Below, in pieces: positions 23,630 to 37,745 of a DNA stretch of 64,000 nt. A program made the position numbers and the translations under genes. Within the stretch, counting starts at the first letter, position 1; the number at the start of each line of letters is the position of its first letter. The notes beneath the pieces are model-generated. The model saw only the letters and a list, made by a program, of their open reading frames with translations. It was not told the origin of the DNA and ran no database searches. Source of the stretch: Smittia aterrima (taxonomy: Eukaryota > Arthropoda > Insecta > Diptera > Chironomidae); contig CP093831.1 of the NCBI GenBank assembly GCA_033063855.1, positions 19,468,001 through 19,532,000 on the forward strand, read 5' to 3'.

Positions 23630-26600
23630 AGCGATGGAGCAATTTTTTTTAGCTTAACTCGAAATATCTGCAAAGAAAACGAGAAAAATGTTAACTTAAC
23701 GAAGCTGAAAATTTCCTTAAGAGAAAAGAAATGAGAGTAAAAGCAAATACAAATTTCACAGTTCATCGGTCTCGTCTTCCACTTCATCGATTTGAAGCAA
23801 CGAGAAGAAATTTCACGCCGCGGAATTCCATTCTTTCCATCAAATTTTTATGTTTCATCTTCTTCGTTTTCATCTTTTTAGCATGTGAGTCAAGAAAAAA
23901 GTTAATTATTTAATTCCTGTATCGGTCACAGAAATATTTGTGTCACTTGTCGAACAAGAATTTTAATGACGAACGCTCACAAAACTCAATTTCAATTTTG
24001 TTGCTTCGCCTCGCGTCGAGTGCGAGTCTTCAATAAGCAACAATGAATGTGATTCAGAAAGTGGCTCTTTAGCTTCTCGTGGAAAAATGAGTTTCATTAT
24101 TTTATTCAATCTCTTAAATTCCTAATTGTGTCCGATCGTTTTCCTTTGTTATTACCACTTACAATGTCCATTATTTTGAAGCATCCTTGATTAAGTTGTG
24201 GCTTTTAATTTTTCGTATCAAAGCACTTTCATTGTGCCAATAAACTCAGTCGCAGAAGATCTTTTCGTAGTGTAGAGAAGGAGTAAAATACAGGAATTAC
24301 TTTGAAAGATTCAATTTCATATCGAAGATTAAATCAAACGATCCAATTTTAAAGGTTGTAATCATACGCTTTTAGCTTTGAGATGGCCAAAGGAGATCAG
24401 AAGCTGACGCATTAAAAATTTAAGTTTTCGGTTATTGAATTTCCGAAGAAAATTGTTCGCGAATATTAAATTTAAGTATCAAGATGATGCTTGATTGCGA
24501 ATGAAAATTTCACAAAATTCCCTGTAGGCTAGCCATCTGCCATATTCAAAGGAATGATCGTGATTCAAAATATTTCTCTGAAGATCCGTTAATGACGATC
24601 AATGTTCAGAATCTCACATTAACCTCCAATAAGAATATTCGATTTTCTTACAATTTAAGATCGTTTAGTTTTTCTTTTTCCACATAAATCTCTCCATAAT
24701 TATAATACATGCTGAAGTTGAGTTGGAAAACCGTTACTTGCTTTATTAGTTTATTGTTTTTATATAAATCAGCTCGGTCGATTTAAATAGATAATATCGA
24801 CCGAAGAAAGGAAGCGAAAAAGATAATCGCTGCATGCTTGAGTTTAACTGGAGCAGAGCAGACAAAAGAACTTTTCCCTCTCAAAGTCGGGAGATATCAC
24901 GACAACATTCTTAAGAATAAAGCTTATTGAATTAAATTTCAAACGACAAACGTACATGATACTATCATTTCACATTAAGCTTAGTTATTCAAATGTCCAC
25001 AATTGAGCAATGTGAACTGAAAGGCGCTAATATTGAATGAAAATAAAGTTTCTATTAGCTTAAGTTGTCTGATGGCATCTCATCTTTTGCACTTTCTTTC
25101 TGCTTTTAATTAGCTGACACACATATGATAGATAACCATTGAAAATATCCGCATAGAGTTTTTCTGCAAATGCAACGATTGCGGCCAATTCAACAATAAC
25201 TGCATTTTTACTTTCAACACTTCGAGTTTAGCTTAAAGCAAACAATTATAGCAGAATAAACTTTAATTGATGCTTTTTCTTAAAATTGCTCAGCTTTGTG
25301 TCACGTAGTCGTATTGAGAAATCGAATTTCGTGCTCGGAGATTCAATTCAACTCGCAGTCCCAACATTCCTGCTGCTTGCACTTTAATTACATTCAATTC
25401 ACACAGTACAATAAAAAGTATCTCGTTTGATCTGATTCAAGAGCGATGGAAACTGTGCTAAGTCTGTCTGGAGAATTCGAAATTAGACACGCATTAAAAC
25501 TTCATTAGCAACCGCAGGAGATCGGACGCGCCAATTCCTCCGTTGCTTGATTAATTAGTCATCATTGTAAGTTTACAACTTCGCATTCATCAAAATATTT
25601 CTGGAATAGCTTTACTCATGTTTAATTCGTTCGTTGATTTGTCATGAAGAAGAATTGGATTGGAGAAGTCGACGATTTCACACGCTTGCTACGCTCATCA
25701 GACATTCAGTTTAATTCAATAAAAACAAGTTGTGAATTGAGTTTCGTGGTTGAGCTTTCAACATTTTTGTGTCAACTTGTGGCTATAGGGAACACAAGCT
25801 TCATTGAATTTAGAATCTAAACTCAAACGGACGCTTTCAAATCAATATTTGAAAACTGCAACGAACCATTCCCGATTTACCTGTCTCTTCATTATTACAA
25901 GTTATTCACTTCATTTCTAATAACGTTTCTTTTTTCCATTTTGTTCACAATCAACAGCAACGTAATTTTACTCAACAAACATCGACTAAGATCAAATCAA
26001 ACGCTTTGTATGTTGATGTAATTTTCTATCAGATCAATCCGAGTTGAAAAATGATTTATCGTTTCGATTGGAAGGAAATCTATTTGCTGTCGATCGAGAC
26101 CAAGAGAAGCAAATTGAACTACGGGTCGATGATTTTGTGAAAAATTTTACAAAAGCGAGAACATGGCAGCAGAATGAGAGAAAAATTTGTGTTCGATGTC
26201 GAGCTATTATTGTGACACGAAGAAGTTTTATTAATGGATACTATGATTATAAAATTAAAGCTTTGAATTCTATGAATAATCTTTGAAGCTAAGAAATTTA
26301 ATTTCGTGAGTCAAGTGCCAACGGCTGACGTGCGAAGATGACCAGAGAAACTCATGTGATGTTTGATGAATGCGAAACTCGCGTGAATCTGTGTCACTTC
26401 CTAAAGTGTAGTTACCCTTAGGCAAATTGAATAAAATAACACAGAGCGGCCACCCAGCTAATATCATTTTTCAAAAATCAGATCAATGAGAAAACCAAAT
26501 TTCATGGATGATTTTGAGGCTGAGCGTGTCAGAAGAAGCAACTTACATATTTGTTGTTTGCTTGATCATTAAACGTGATGTGTTTTAAGTGCCTCATAAG

Positions 26601-29600
26601 TATGCACCTAATATGGGTTAAAATAGCCAAAGAGCTTCATCGTTAACCGCTATTAAAAGACGCTTAAGCTTGTAAGCAGCTCGTTTTAACTTATCGCTGC
26701 AGTTGTTAATAGGAATCCACATCTATTAAATGCTGAGGGAGAGAATTGAGAGATTTAGTAGCGAATAATTACGCTGACTAATGAGAAACAAAAGAGAAAA
26801 CAGATTTAAGAGTTCCAAGAAACAAAGGAAAAGTTCTTTGTTGAATCAACCGTGGCTTAGGCTTGAAGACTCTTCAATGAAGAGTGAAGATTGCCAATTA
26901 AAGCAACTTAGTTGCTTGTAAAACTAATGACCGCGCTGCAATAAAATTCTGGAACATCCGTAGAGAAGCTTGAAGCAAGAAAATCGTTTAATGTAGTGTA
27001 GAAAACAGGTGGAAAGACCGCAAGACAGGTCTCGACGACATGAAGAAAAGTAGGTGAAGCGGAAACGTTTGTGGATTTCATAAGACTGCGAAAGAAGCTT
27101 TTGAGATTCATCTGAAGATTTTAAAGCATGATCGTTGACTTCTTTTAGTCTTCTTTCTGTGAAATTCTTCAAGACAAAATGTGACAGGAATGCAAGTCGC
27201 CTCAGAAATTCCTCATGTTGTGATAATTTTTATTGCATCTCCTCGCCCGAAATCGCTTTCTGTGTTCGCTGTCGCATTGAAATTTATACGCGTCGTTGTC
27301 CCAGTTGATAAGTTTCATTTATGTTTACACACCGATCAATGCTGCATCGTAAAACGAAAGCAAAAAAAAACATGAACACTCAGCAATTTCACTTCGTGGA
27401 AATTGAAGGGATTTTTTTTGATGAATACTTATCGGAATTCTTATAAATCGAATTACGAGAAAATATATTTTTCTTTTGTATAATAATCCCGAAAAACAAT
27501 GAAAATCAATCCTTTGTGTTCATTGACCATGTGATTCTCCTTCGCCATTGTTCAATATAAATTTTTCAATAAGCGATTTGCAAAAAGTCGAACGGGACGA
27601 TAAATGCAGCGAATAAATCAATGTCAATCAATCTTTGAGATAATTTATGTTCACAAAAAAATGAGGAAAACTGCAGATTGTGCTGTCTGAAGAGAGATTA
27701 AAGAAGTTGAGAAGGCCCAGCAGCTTTAAGCTATGAGTTATAGCCGATTGCTGGGATCGATGTTCTTAATCACCAAACGAGTGAATCAGAAGAATGCGAG
27801 AAGAGATTTCAAACTTGAATTCCGCTCGATGTGGTGACTCATATGTCCAATTTACTTTCGAGCCCAACTGACCCAAAAACAAGAACGATCACAGCAAATA
27901 TTTGGTGGAGAGAAACGGTGACAGGGCGCGAGTATGGGCGAGGAGTGCTAAAATAGGCATCAATCGTCGAAACTTAATTTCGAGCAGAAAAACGACTTAA
28001 TTCGTTGAGCAAAATTGGATTCAATGAATCAGCCAGAATGAAATTCTCTCTTTAATTTAGTTGCCGGCGCAATAAACGAAATGAATTGGTTGAATTTACG
28101 AATTCGAAGAGCAAAACGCAATGAGAACCGCTTTCAAGCAACAACAAATATATTTACAAATTATCAGAGCCAAAATTTACAGCCACCGAGCACCGAAAGG
28201 AATTTCAGACGAAGAAGCGGTTAAAGTGATTACATTTAATCTTTCGCGATTAAATTGATCATAAATCTCATACGAGGAGCACAGTTTAATCAGCGATCAA
28301 GATAAGACAAAATAAATATTGAGAACGATTAAAATTGAAATTTATGCAGAGAAAAAGGAGCAGACGAGGATTGTGCGATTGGAGGGCGCGGTCAATCACG
28401 TAATTGATGTCAATCAAAGGATCGATATTCCCTGTGGGCTGAAGTTTTTTTCTTGATCAAAATTCACGAAGCTCTTGAGAATTTCTAAAGAAGGAAATCA
28501 CTTCTATCTACAAAAGACCATTCACCTGAGTCTTTCAGATTTTTAATTTTCATTCACTTTGCCTTCATTTTAATTCCTCTTGAAATTCATGAATCTTACG
28601 AGACGTAGAGGAAAAGAAAAAAAATCGTTTTTTTTTGCTTTATCAATTTTGCTTGCGGGCATTATGACGATGCACTCAAAAATTCATGAATCGATTGAAC
28701 GAGAAAGCAGAAAATCTCGAGCGAAAATGGAGATTCTAAAAATATTTCTCGAACAGATCGAAGTTTGCCTAAGATCACCGAGCTGAGACAAAGCTGTGGG
28801 TGTCAAAGGTTCAATCTATACGGCGACCGTCTCTGAATCCCTGAGGTGTCCTACATCGTCTTAACATTCCATTCGCCATCTCAAAGAAATAAGATGCATG
28901 TTGAATCGTCGGAGCTTACAATGCGTTTTCCAAGTAAATGGCGAGCGAGAAAGAGAGAAAATTTCTTCATAGAAAAAGATGTTGGTCGAGAAACGCTGCA
29001 ATGCTGATAGACTCTTTAGCTGTTTCTGCATACAGTTTCTCAAGCCGCTGCCTTCCACAGCACATATTCTCATTTTCAAGAGTAACGGCATCAGACTTTT
29101 TACTTATTTTTCTTCAATTTACTTCAATTTCTTCCCTCATTCCATTTCGAATATGATCGTGTACATTTCAGCACATTTTACGCGCAGATTGATATAGTTT
29201 TATGTTTTCTTCTTTTTGATCATCCTCGTAGCTCTTCATTTCATGAGCTGTCGATGCCGTATGGTTGATGGCTAGCAATGGAGAGACTGACACATACGCC
29301 GAGTGAGTGTCGGCACCATAAAAAGAACAATCCTATCATCGAGTTTGGGTAATTAATAAATGCGCGTTGGAATTGTAACTTGCCGTTAATGCTTCGTGAT
29401 CTTATGAAGTTGATGTTTTTGCAAAACGCTTTCTTTCTCAGAGCGATGTCAGCGCGGGATTTGATGGAGCAACAATTGCGCGATATCAAATGATCGAGGC
29501 CAACAAAGTGTTCTATATTTATTTCAATTCTTTTGTAACCAAGAAGAGGCTGTCAGCTGAGAGAAGATTGCGGTAGGAAGAAAGCCAAACACGAATTGCA

Positions 29601-32600
29601 GACGAGATTCGTTGGAGCGCGCGAGGCGTCTGAACGATAACTCTTCTGCAAAGCATCGCATTTTGACTGATTTCATCGCTTCGCATCGCATGCACGAATG
29701 GGGAAATAATTGCTAAAGTAGTTCGCTAATTACAAACTAATTATTAGATTGGCGAGTAGAAGTAACGAATGAGGTGGAAAAAGAACATAAGATCGAGCTG
29801 TAATTACCTTAAACTAGAACGAAAGACTCTCCACTTCAAGCACGAGTCGGTACGTGTGCCAATAGTTGATCTGTTCGATATAATATCCTTTGAATCAATC
29901 TCTTGTTTCAATCGTCTAATTGGTTCTTCGTTATTTCTCTTTATAACTTGATCTTATTGCCGTCTCTTTGCGCAAAGCCGCCAATCATTTCCACGAAATC
30001 ATTTACAACAAACTGATTTCCAGTGTTTTATTCTCTTCAACAAATTGTTCTCTTCAACAAATTCTTTTCATCCAACGATCTTGAGATTGCTGTGAAAAAA
30101 GATTTTTTTTTTCATTTAGAATTCACTTTAAAACTCTCTTTTTTTATTTCGCCTTTTGAGGTCTTTTGATTAGCACGAAAGTTTTAATTGCTCGAGAAAT
30201 TTTTTCTTTTTTTATCATCGACAAGTCTTGAATTGCTGTGAGTCACAGACTGTGACAAAACTCTCGACTTTTCAGAAAACTTTTCTCTCCCAATTGAAAC
30301 TCCTTGCCATCGATCACAAAATAACACTTGAATCGTATCACTACAAAATATTTTTTTTTAGCTTCAATTGAAGAATATTTTAATTTAAAAGTCGCGAGAA
30401 GAAAAATATCTTTTGCTTTAGAATTTTGACTTTCAACGGACGAAATGATCAAACACGTGTTTCTACCTTCAGCGGTAATTGTAAAATAGTTACCAAGTCT
30501 CGAAGACTTGAGTGCAAAACCAAATGGTAAGAAAAAGCGTTCCGATGAATTCTCTTTTCACCGTTTCGATAAAGAAAGAACGGGTAACAGCTCGCGCGCG
30601 AAAGAGAGAAGCGAGAAGACATGAAAGAAGTTATGAATGTTTGGGTATGAGAAAACTAAACGGGAATATGATGGGAGAAAATAAGAAAATACCAAGAAGT
30701 GTACACGGAGCGATGTAAGTAAACATGAGACTTTGTCTGTTTGATATTCTCATCGTGGTCTTGCACTTGCCCACGAATCTCTTTTCTCATTTCACTCGCT
30801 TTTGCTTTAAGTGACGAGCTAGCATTCTTGCTCTTACTCCCAATTCGGGATCTTTATCTTTCTTTTAATAGTTAATGCGAGCAATGTCAGGGTTACTGTA
30901 TAAGTGTCACCGCTGACGTCGCTTCAATCTCAATCAAAGCTCTTTTTGAACGAATACAGTCATAGAGCGAGGGGGAGATCGCGTACTAAAAAGAACTCAA
31001 AGTTAACGGTCTCGATACATTCGCGTCAGCTCGCCAAGTATCTGAAGAAAATCTCTTCGTCAAGTGAATTTATTCATGAAATTACAAGCAAATCGACTGT
31101 GTTACTCTCTCTCGTTTTCGGCTGATACATTCGCTTGATAGCGTTCCGACAGAAATAATCACAAAACATAAAATAAATGAAACAATCAAAAGTTATTGCT
31201 CTCAAGAGTTACCGCAAGAATTGAACAACGAGATGAGTTCGATCGAGGTGCGTTGCAATTAAAAGCAATTTGATTCTTATTTATAAGCTTTCTCGATGCT
31301 CATGCTCTTCATATGCAAATTAAAAGTAATTGTTAAATAGGAACAATCATAAATTACGTTTAATTCAATAAGATCAATATAAAAGAGTAATTGAAACAAA
31401 ATTATAATTTTTCGTCCCATAAGCTTCAAAACAAAAATATTAAACTTGACTTAATTTCCAATTTGCTCATACCTGAAGCTCTGGTTTAACATGCATTTGT
31501 ATACAAAGTAGCATGAACTAAATTGATTGAGATCGGGGGTGTAAAGTTAAGCTTTTTATTTCATAAAATTTGCTGAAAACTTAATGAACATTGAACAGTT
31601 TAGTATCTAACGCTTCATTGACTTATGTCGATTACCGCAATTTTTAGCACTGCCTTTGATTTACTTTTCTCTCCGTTGCGCACTCCATTAGTCTCTTTCA
31701 CATTTTTAATTGAATTATTGTTGGATACAGAGAAGAATTATGATTCGAGAAGTAAGACGAAGAAGGAAAGAAACGACTCAGAGAAAAGACGAACTTCTCA
31801 ATGTCGTCGTTGGCGGTATTGATCGTCGAATATGCGATAGAGGGTCCGAGCGGGTCAACTGCTTTATTTACATAAGAAAGCTCGCTGATCCCTCTCGTTA
31901 AAGATCGAAAGGTGATTACGGAAAATATTTTGATTAATGAAAGTCGCAGCTGTCGAAGAATGTTGAAATGTTTCTATCTCCGTCTGACTTGCTGTTGATC
32001 GAGCTATGAAGAAAATTCTTCTTTTGATTGAAAAATCAGTGATTAATTGAAGTAGTTTAGTGAATTGATATTGAGAGATTTTATTGAATTAATGCATGTA
32101 AGAAGAAAGCGATCCAATAAAATCCAAACGGAGACTAATGTGACATTGCTGAATAGCTATTGAATTGAGGTGACAAGAGAGCGAGTAGCAAACAAGTTTG
32201 AGTGGAAATTGCGAGTGAAAATTGATTGATTGTCACTGGATCTAACATAGCCTCGAGTCGAGAGTTGCGTTTTCTTAGAAACTCAAAGCAGACTGGTCTG
32301 GCTATTGCAGAACGAGTCTGCAGATGCGCTCGAATGTGTGCGAGTTTGTTACACTTTAGATTATTGAGCTTTAGGCCTAATTAGCGATGATTTCCTTCTC
32401 TTCTCATAACTGCACAATTGATTCAATTCAACAAAGTTTCTCAATGATCAATGATTTAGACATTGAAACAAGGGTGAAAGTCGATAAGTACGGATTTAAA
32501 ATACTTTGTTCTTGTGGAGTTTGATTTTCAAGGTTGAAATCTATTCCGATGTCTCTTGAGCTAGAGAAGTCATTTATATCAATTGATACTTGAAACCGAT

Positions 32601-34323
32601 TCACAGTTCAACTTTCCATCTCATTATGTCGTTGTGACTCCATTAAGAAACTCGAATCGTTTACAAGGCTTCTGGTTGACGGTTTCTTGTTCATCGATGT
32701 TTCCGTTCGAAGGAATTTGTGGCTTATGATTGTAGCTCGTTTGCGATACTCAGAAATCTACTCCATCGTAGAACAACTCTCGAGAGTCGGTTGAAAACAC
32801 AGGTTTTTTGTTTCTTCACTTTTTTTTTTATTGAAATCATTTCAAACTTTGAAGTTCAAAGTCGATTTGTTCGAAGAGTTTGTTAAAGTTTCTTTTTTGG
32901 GTCTATTTTATGAAAGAGGAAATTCGATTTTACAATAAAGTTCTATGAATGGATAAAAAGGAAATCAATGACGGAAGTTCCAACAACTTCTTTCTACTTT
33001 TCATCTTACAACTTTGACTTACCGTCATTTATCATTCATCTGTGGCTCTCACTAATCGCTTGCGTTTCTCAAATTGACTCGTCAGTGTTTGTTTTTGTAC
33101 CAAAACATTGTTTGAGTGGAAATAAAATGCGAAGCAAAGGGATTTGAAGTCATCCGCACACCTTGAAATCTCGTGATTGATCAACTTTTTGAAAACTTCA
33201 AAAAGTTTAAGAGGAATGCTTCTTATTTATGGCATCATCGAACGAGAAGTTTGCGATGTTTGTCAGGCTGAGACTTGAATTATTTTAGTTGTAAAACTTT
33301 ATTTCTCTAATCTGTTTGTCTTATTAAATTCAAATCTGATTTATTTTGATGATGTTTTAGAGATAATTTTACATATTTCTTAACTCTTTGCTTGTTCCTC
33401 ATTAATTTTTCATAGGAAAAGTCTCGAAAATTTGTCACTTCAATTATTTCATTCGCTTTAAAGTTTTAAATCAGCCGAACAGACACCGCGACGCTCCCCT
33501 CGAAGTCTCAGTTAAAGTATCGTTAGCGTTAAGAAAATAATATTATATCGTCACTATCATCTTTAGTAGCTTCACGTGTTAAAAATATCTCTATTAGTTT
33601 TCATCTGACTTTATGTGTTTTGGCAAAAGCTCAATATATGAAGAGGAATGCAAATTATCTCTCCCAACACATCTCTCTCATTCTCTGTTTCTTTCTGACT
33701 ATTGCGGAAATAAAAATATCTTCTAGAATATCTTCTTTAGTTTGTATTTTGTGTTGCTTGTATTCGTTCCTCTTTAATATCTTTAATGCTAAATAAATTT
33801 TGGTTTTCATCAACAGAAACATCAACAACAATTTCTTCTCACAATTTACTTCCGGTCTCCTTCTTTCTCTCTTATTAAAGACGTAAAAGAGAAGAGTTTC
33901 CGGTTTGCTAAAATTTCTTTTCTTTTGTGATTTGGCTATGGCTCATAGCTTACGTTAAAACATTATCGTGACGGAAGGGAGAGTTAGAAAGTGACGTTTG
34001 GAATTTTAGGAGCTCTAGAAAGCTCCAGAAAGCTTATGTTTAAGCTTTCATTAGGAATATTTCTTCAAGCATATCGACGTCACTTACGAATTTCTCCGCT
34101 TCCTCCCACACACTCCAAAGTGACTTCTTTAACATTTAAAACATAAGGAATCATTTTGATGCACGATTCATCGCGAAATCGGTTTTTTTAAATCAAAGTT
34201 AAAACTTACGTGATCTAAATTTTCAATCTAGTGGTCTAAACTTTTCTAAATCCTATCGTCAACTTCGTATTTAAAAAAGGACGTTTTCTTGTTTTGTATT
34301 CCACACTCGAACGAACATTCAAC
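23630..34323. other. 10.7-kb stretch without a recognised gene
   Basis: Short open frames occur on both strands, but none shows a signal peptide with matching splice sites, a domain or a family motif. The longest plausible one (26044-26286, plus, starting at TTG) is Lys/Asp/Glu-rich and unrecognised. The region lies upstream of the second ZP gene and downstream of FBXL16. It is the natural place for promoter and enhancer DNA of the ZP gene. I saw no clear transposon ends, satellite or RNA gene. Confidence 0.55.
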
Positions 34324-36404
34324 TTATTCGATAATCAAACATCTAGGCAGATGCTCTCTCAAATACGAAAACAGTTCTTGAGAGGCACCCGCACAGTTTG
34401 TAAGCTCGAGTTCCTGCAGATGTCTCAGTTGAATGATGCTCGAGAGTCCACTTGAAGTCAAGAGCGGGCAACCAGCTAACGACAGCACCTGTAAGTTTCG
34501 CATCGAGCATAAATGCTGCAAGCCGAAGTCACGAATCTGCGAGCACCATCGTAGAAAAAGAGCGTTCAGGGAAATCATCGTCGAGATGTATCCCACACCA
34601 ATGTCAGTTATGTGGATGCACCTAAAATGCCAAAGAGAAATAAGTTAACTGAAAAGGGTTGCGAAAATCGAAATTTAAATTTCAAACCTATCCAATGTCA
34701 GTTCCTCAAGCATATTGAGATCACAAGCGATATATTCCAGTGCAGCATCCGTAATTCGAGGACACCACGACAAGTCTAGAGCACGAAGCTTCTGAAGATT
34801 CTCGGCAATCAATTCAACTCCGTCATCAGTTATTTTGCTACAGCCCGAAAGCGATAATACGGTTAAGTGCGGCAACGAATGAACTGCAGAATGATATAAA
34901 CATAAATACAGGGAGGCGTAAGTCAACAAATGCACTTCTTGAAATTGAGAGAAGGCTGAACATAAAGAATTTTACGACAAATTGTCGTCGACAATTTTCT
35001 CGAGTCAAATGATCAGCCTTCATGCGACATGAATAAAAAATTATTTTCACGTTCACATTTTCCTTGTTTTCGGGTAAGAAAAACATCAGTCGGGGGAATC
35101 ATCGACCGTGAGAGAAGCCAAATTGAACGGAAAAAAGGAAATTGTTGGCTTAATTTGTTTGACCGCTTAATTACCGATATTCACGACGCCATGGTTGGTC
35201 AACTCCCAACACGAGTTTAAGCGCAAAATGCTCAGGGAGTGACTTTGTTTCGGTGAAAAATAGGATAGTGCGCTGTCGGTGACGTGATAAGCCTAAGGAG
35301 AGAAGGTGGAAATGTAAGACTCAGACTAAATTAAAAATAAATTGAAGACGCACCTGAAGAGAAAATTCATAGAGTGAGGGTAAAAGTTGAGCGACAGCCC
35401 CCACAGCTTCGTCCGCAACGTTGATACAATCAGCAAGGGATAAACTGACGATGCGGCTGGTCAAGCAAGCCCAAAGCCCGGCTTCAGTAATTTCGTTACA
35501 TCCCGCGAGTTCAAGTTCAAAAAGTGACTGCAGAAAAAACAAGGAAACTCAATCGAATGACAGAGGGAAGTTTGTGAGATTCAATTACCTGTAAATGATC
35601 TAATAAAGATTCTAGGCCTCGGTCACTTATCGAGGAACATCGTAAACTGAGTGAATGAATGTGTTTGGACGATAACGTGAATTGGTGACAAACGTCGAGT
35701 GCATCTTCGTCAGTAGCTCCATTCATTGCAATCGAATGAAGTCCCCGTCGAATTATTGAATTGTAGAACTTTACCCGGTCAGGCTGACTGCACATTCGCA
35801 GCTCTCGGCATTGAACAACTGGCACAAGGCCAGAGAAGTAGAGGGGATTCCGATAGAGGACGTCCCGCCATTTCGAGCAAACCTGGGCGAGGTCTCGACG
35901 ATCGTATGACGAGAAATATAGGAAGAAGATTTGAAGGAACCGCTCGTCAAGGAAGAGCTGCTCAATGCTGAGAATTGGTGGAGTCGCCAATGGCATAAAC
36001 CGTTTCGACGCTGATTGCGGTTTCGGATGATATTTCCTCAGCGATTGAGGAGTTGATTGATTGGAATTCGAGTTGGAATTGTTTTGGTTCGATGCGACTA
36101 CACCCGCAGGCTTGAACATGTTGCTGTGCTGATGTTTACTTTGATATCGATAGGGCTTGTCGGGGGTGGTAATTGACACGGTGGTTGTTGAGTTTGTATT
36201 GATGTTATTATTATTATTGTGAACGTTACTCGATGATCCACCACAAAGAACGTTAGTCACTCTTTCCATGACACTCGTCTTGCCGACCATCGAGTTATTA
36301 CTATTGATAGTGCTTGAATTGCTGTTGCCGTGCTTTCTTAGCCCGTTAATTCTCTTAGTAAGTTCAGCTGATGCACGCTCAACTATCGTGTTCTGTGTCG
36401 ACAT
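34324..36404 (-). CDS. FBXL16: F-box and leucine-rich-repeat protein FBXL16
   Basis: Exons in transcript order: 36404-35589, 35527-35354, 35292-35175, 34883-34688 and 34621-34324, giving 533 aa. The first 130 or so residues are Ser/Asn/Gln-rich and low in complexity. A divergent F-box follows (EQLFLDERFLQIFFLYF, then DLAQVCSKWRDVLY, about 145-190). The rest is a set of cysteine-containing leucine-rich repeats, for example LSLSGCSKITDDGVELIAE and LDLSWCPRITDAALEYIA. The C-terminus (EHLPRCLIIE) is nearly the same as vertebrate FBXL16. F-box/LRR proteins select substrates for SCF ubiquitin ligases. FBXL16 itself is an unusual member, reported to bind PP2A-B55 rather than act as a typical ligase subunit; that is from memory of the family. 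It is divergent from Gemin5 with 1.3 kb between starts. An AG immediately before the ATG may be the acceptor of a 5' UTR intron. Confidence 0.93.
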
Positions 36405-37745
36405 TTCCCCTAAAAATTCACTACGTCAGTCGTTCAAGTATCGGAACGTGATCTGAAAGTTTTAATCTTGTTGCCGTTATGCAATGCACTGCTTGTCCTA
36501 GTTCCGCGAGTTCTTTCACTGCAATCTCTCACTCGTTAATTCAATTTCTCTTTCAACTTGGCTCACTTTCAGGCAGCAGCTTACACAGACGATTTAATTT
36601 GGCAATTTATCACTCAACTCATCATGCTGGCTCGAGAGTTTCTAGAATAAAATTCATTCATGAAAGTCTTTTCGTCGCTGCCGAGAGTCGATGATGGGAA
36701 AAGCCTTGCAAAATCGATAGTTTTCACGACATTTCGCCAAAAACGAAAATAGAAGTTGATCAATGAAAATGGAAAAGTTAATGACTTTCGACGACGACAC
36801 TTGAACTCTAAGGCAAAATCATCTGCTCGGATGAATGAACATTCCACAACTTGAAACCACTTTAAGAGTGTGACTGATTCGATTATCGATGAAAACAAAA
36901 GAAAAACGACTACTGCAATTTTCTTTCTTGTTGTTTCCTTTTGCTCCCTTCGTGATGTGTGTAAAAAAATGAGCCAAGTTTAATGAAGAGAAATCTTTAA
37001 AAGAGAATTTTTATCACTCGACCACGCACACGATGCTAATGATTTTATTTTTAACCTTTTCACGAGCGCCAACGATTCAAAGCTGATCTGTTACGCGTAA
37101 ATTTAGTTAATGAACTTGACACTACAAGAATTTATAAAATTTTCACTTTGTGATAAGACTCCTTATAAGAATCCAAAGCTATTCTGAAGGATCTTGCGCA
37201 AGAATTCTCGTTCGGAGCGAGACAGCAAATTTGGCGCTTGCGCAATGTTTCTCTCGAAAATGAAAACACGAGGTTCACGTTGCCACAAATCAAATTATTC
37301 ACAGGAGGAGAGAGGAAAAACTCTGTGAGCTTGACATTTTCAATGATGGAAAACTCCAGAATTACCACGCAAAACGCCAATATTTTCCTGGACTCAAATT
37401 ACGAAACATTCAAATAAAATGTTATGACTTTATTTTATATTTTGCGAGCATGGCATGTTCAACATCAAACACCTTAGTAACCAGAAGCTACGTCAATATA
37501 TTTTTGTCAATTTTGTCAATTCTTCAAGAGAAGTTCGTGTTTTAAATAATTTAATTTAACAGAAAGCTTTCATAAGCAAGAGTTTTGGTGTCGGACACCA
37601 AATATTGTATGGTTCCATTTTTAGCTCAAAGTTCCACGACTACTGAACACAACTATGTTTTCATAAAAAAATCAAACTGAACGCTCACTAAAACAACGGC
37701 AAACTAAATATTGCAAAAACGCGTGCAAATAAATTGAAATAAAAC
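36405..37745. other. Divergent promoter region between FBXL16 and Gemin5
   Basis: This 1.3-kb stretch lies between two divergent start codons and must hold the 5' UTRs and promoters of both genes. The 5' UTR of FBXL16 may be spliced. The open frames here (for example 36614-36898, minus) have no recognisable features. No clear TATA box pair is visible. Confidence 0.5.

Noticed and set aside
26412..26450. Minus-strand MILAGWPLCVILFNLPKG as an alternative signal-peptide exon for the second ZP gene
   Set aside because: The donor is phase 1 while the exon at 21335 needs phase 0 with its best acceptor. The exon at 23549-23629 fits better and is nearer.
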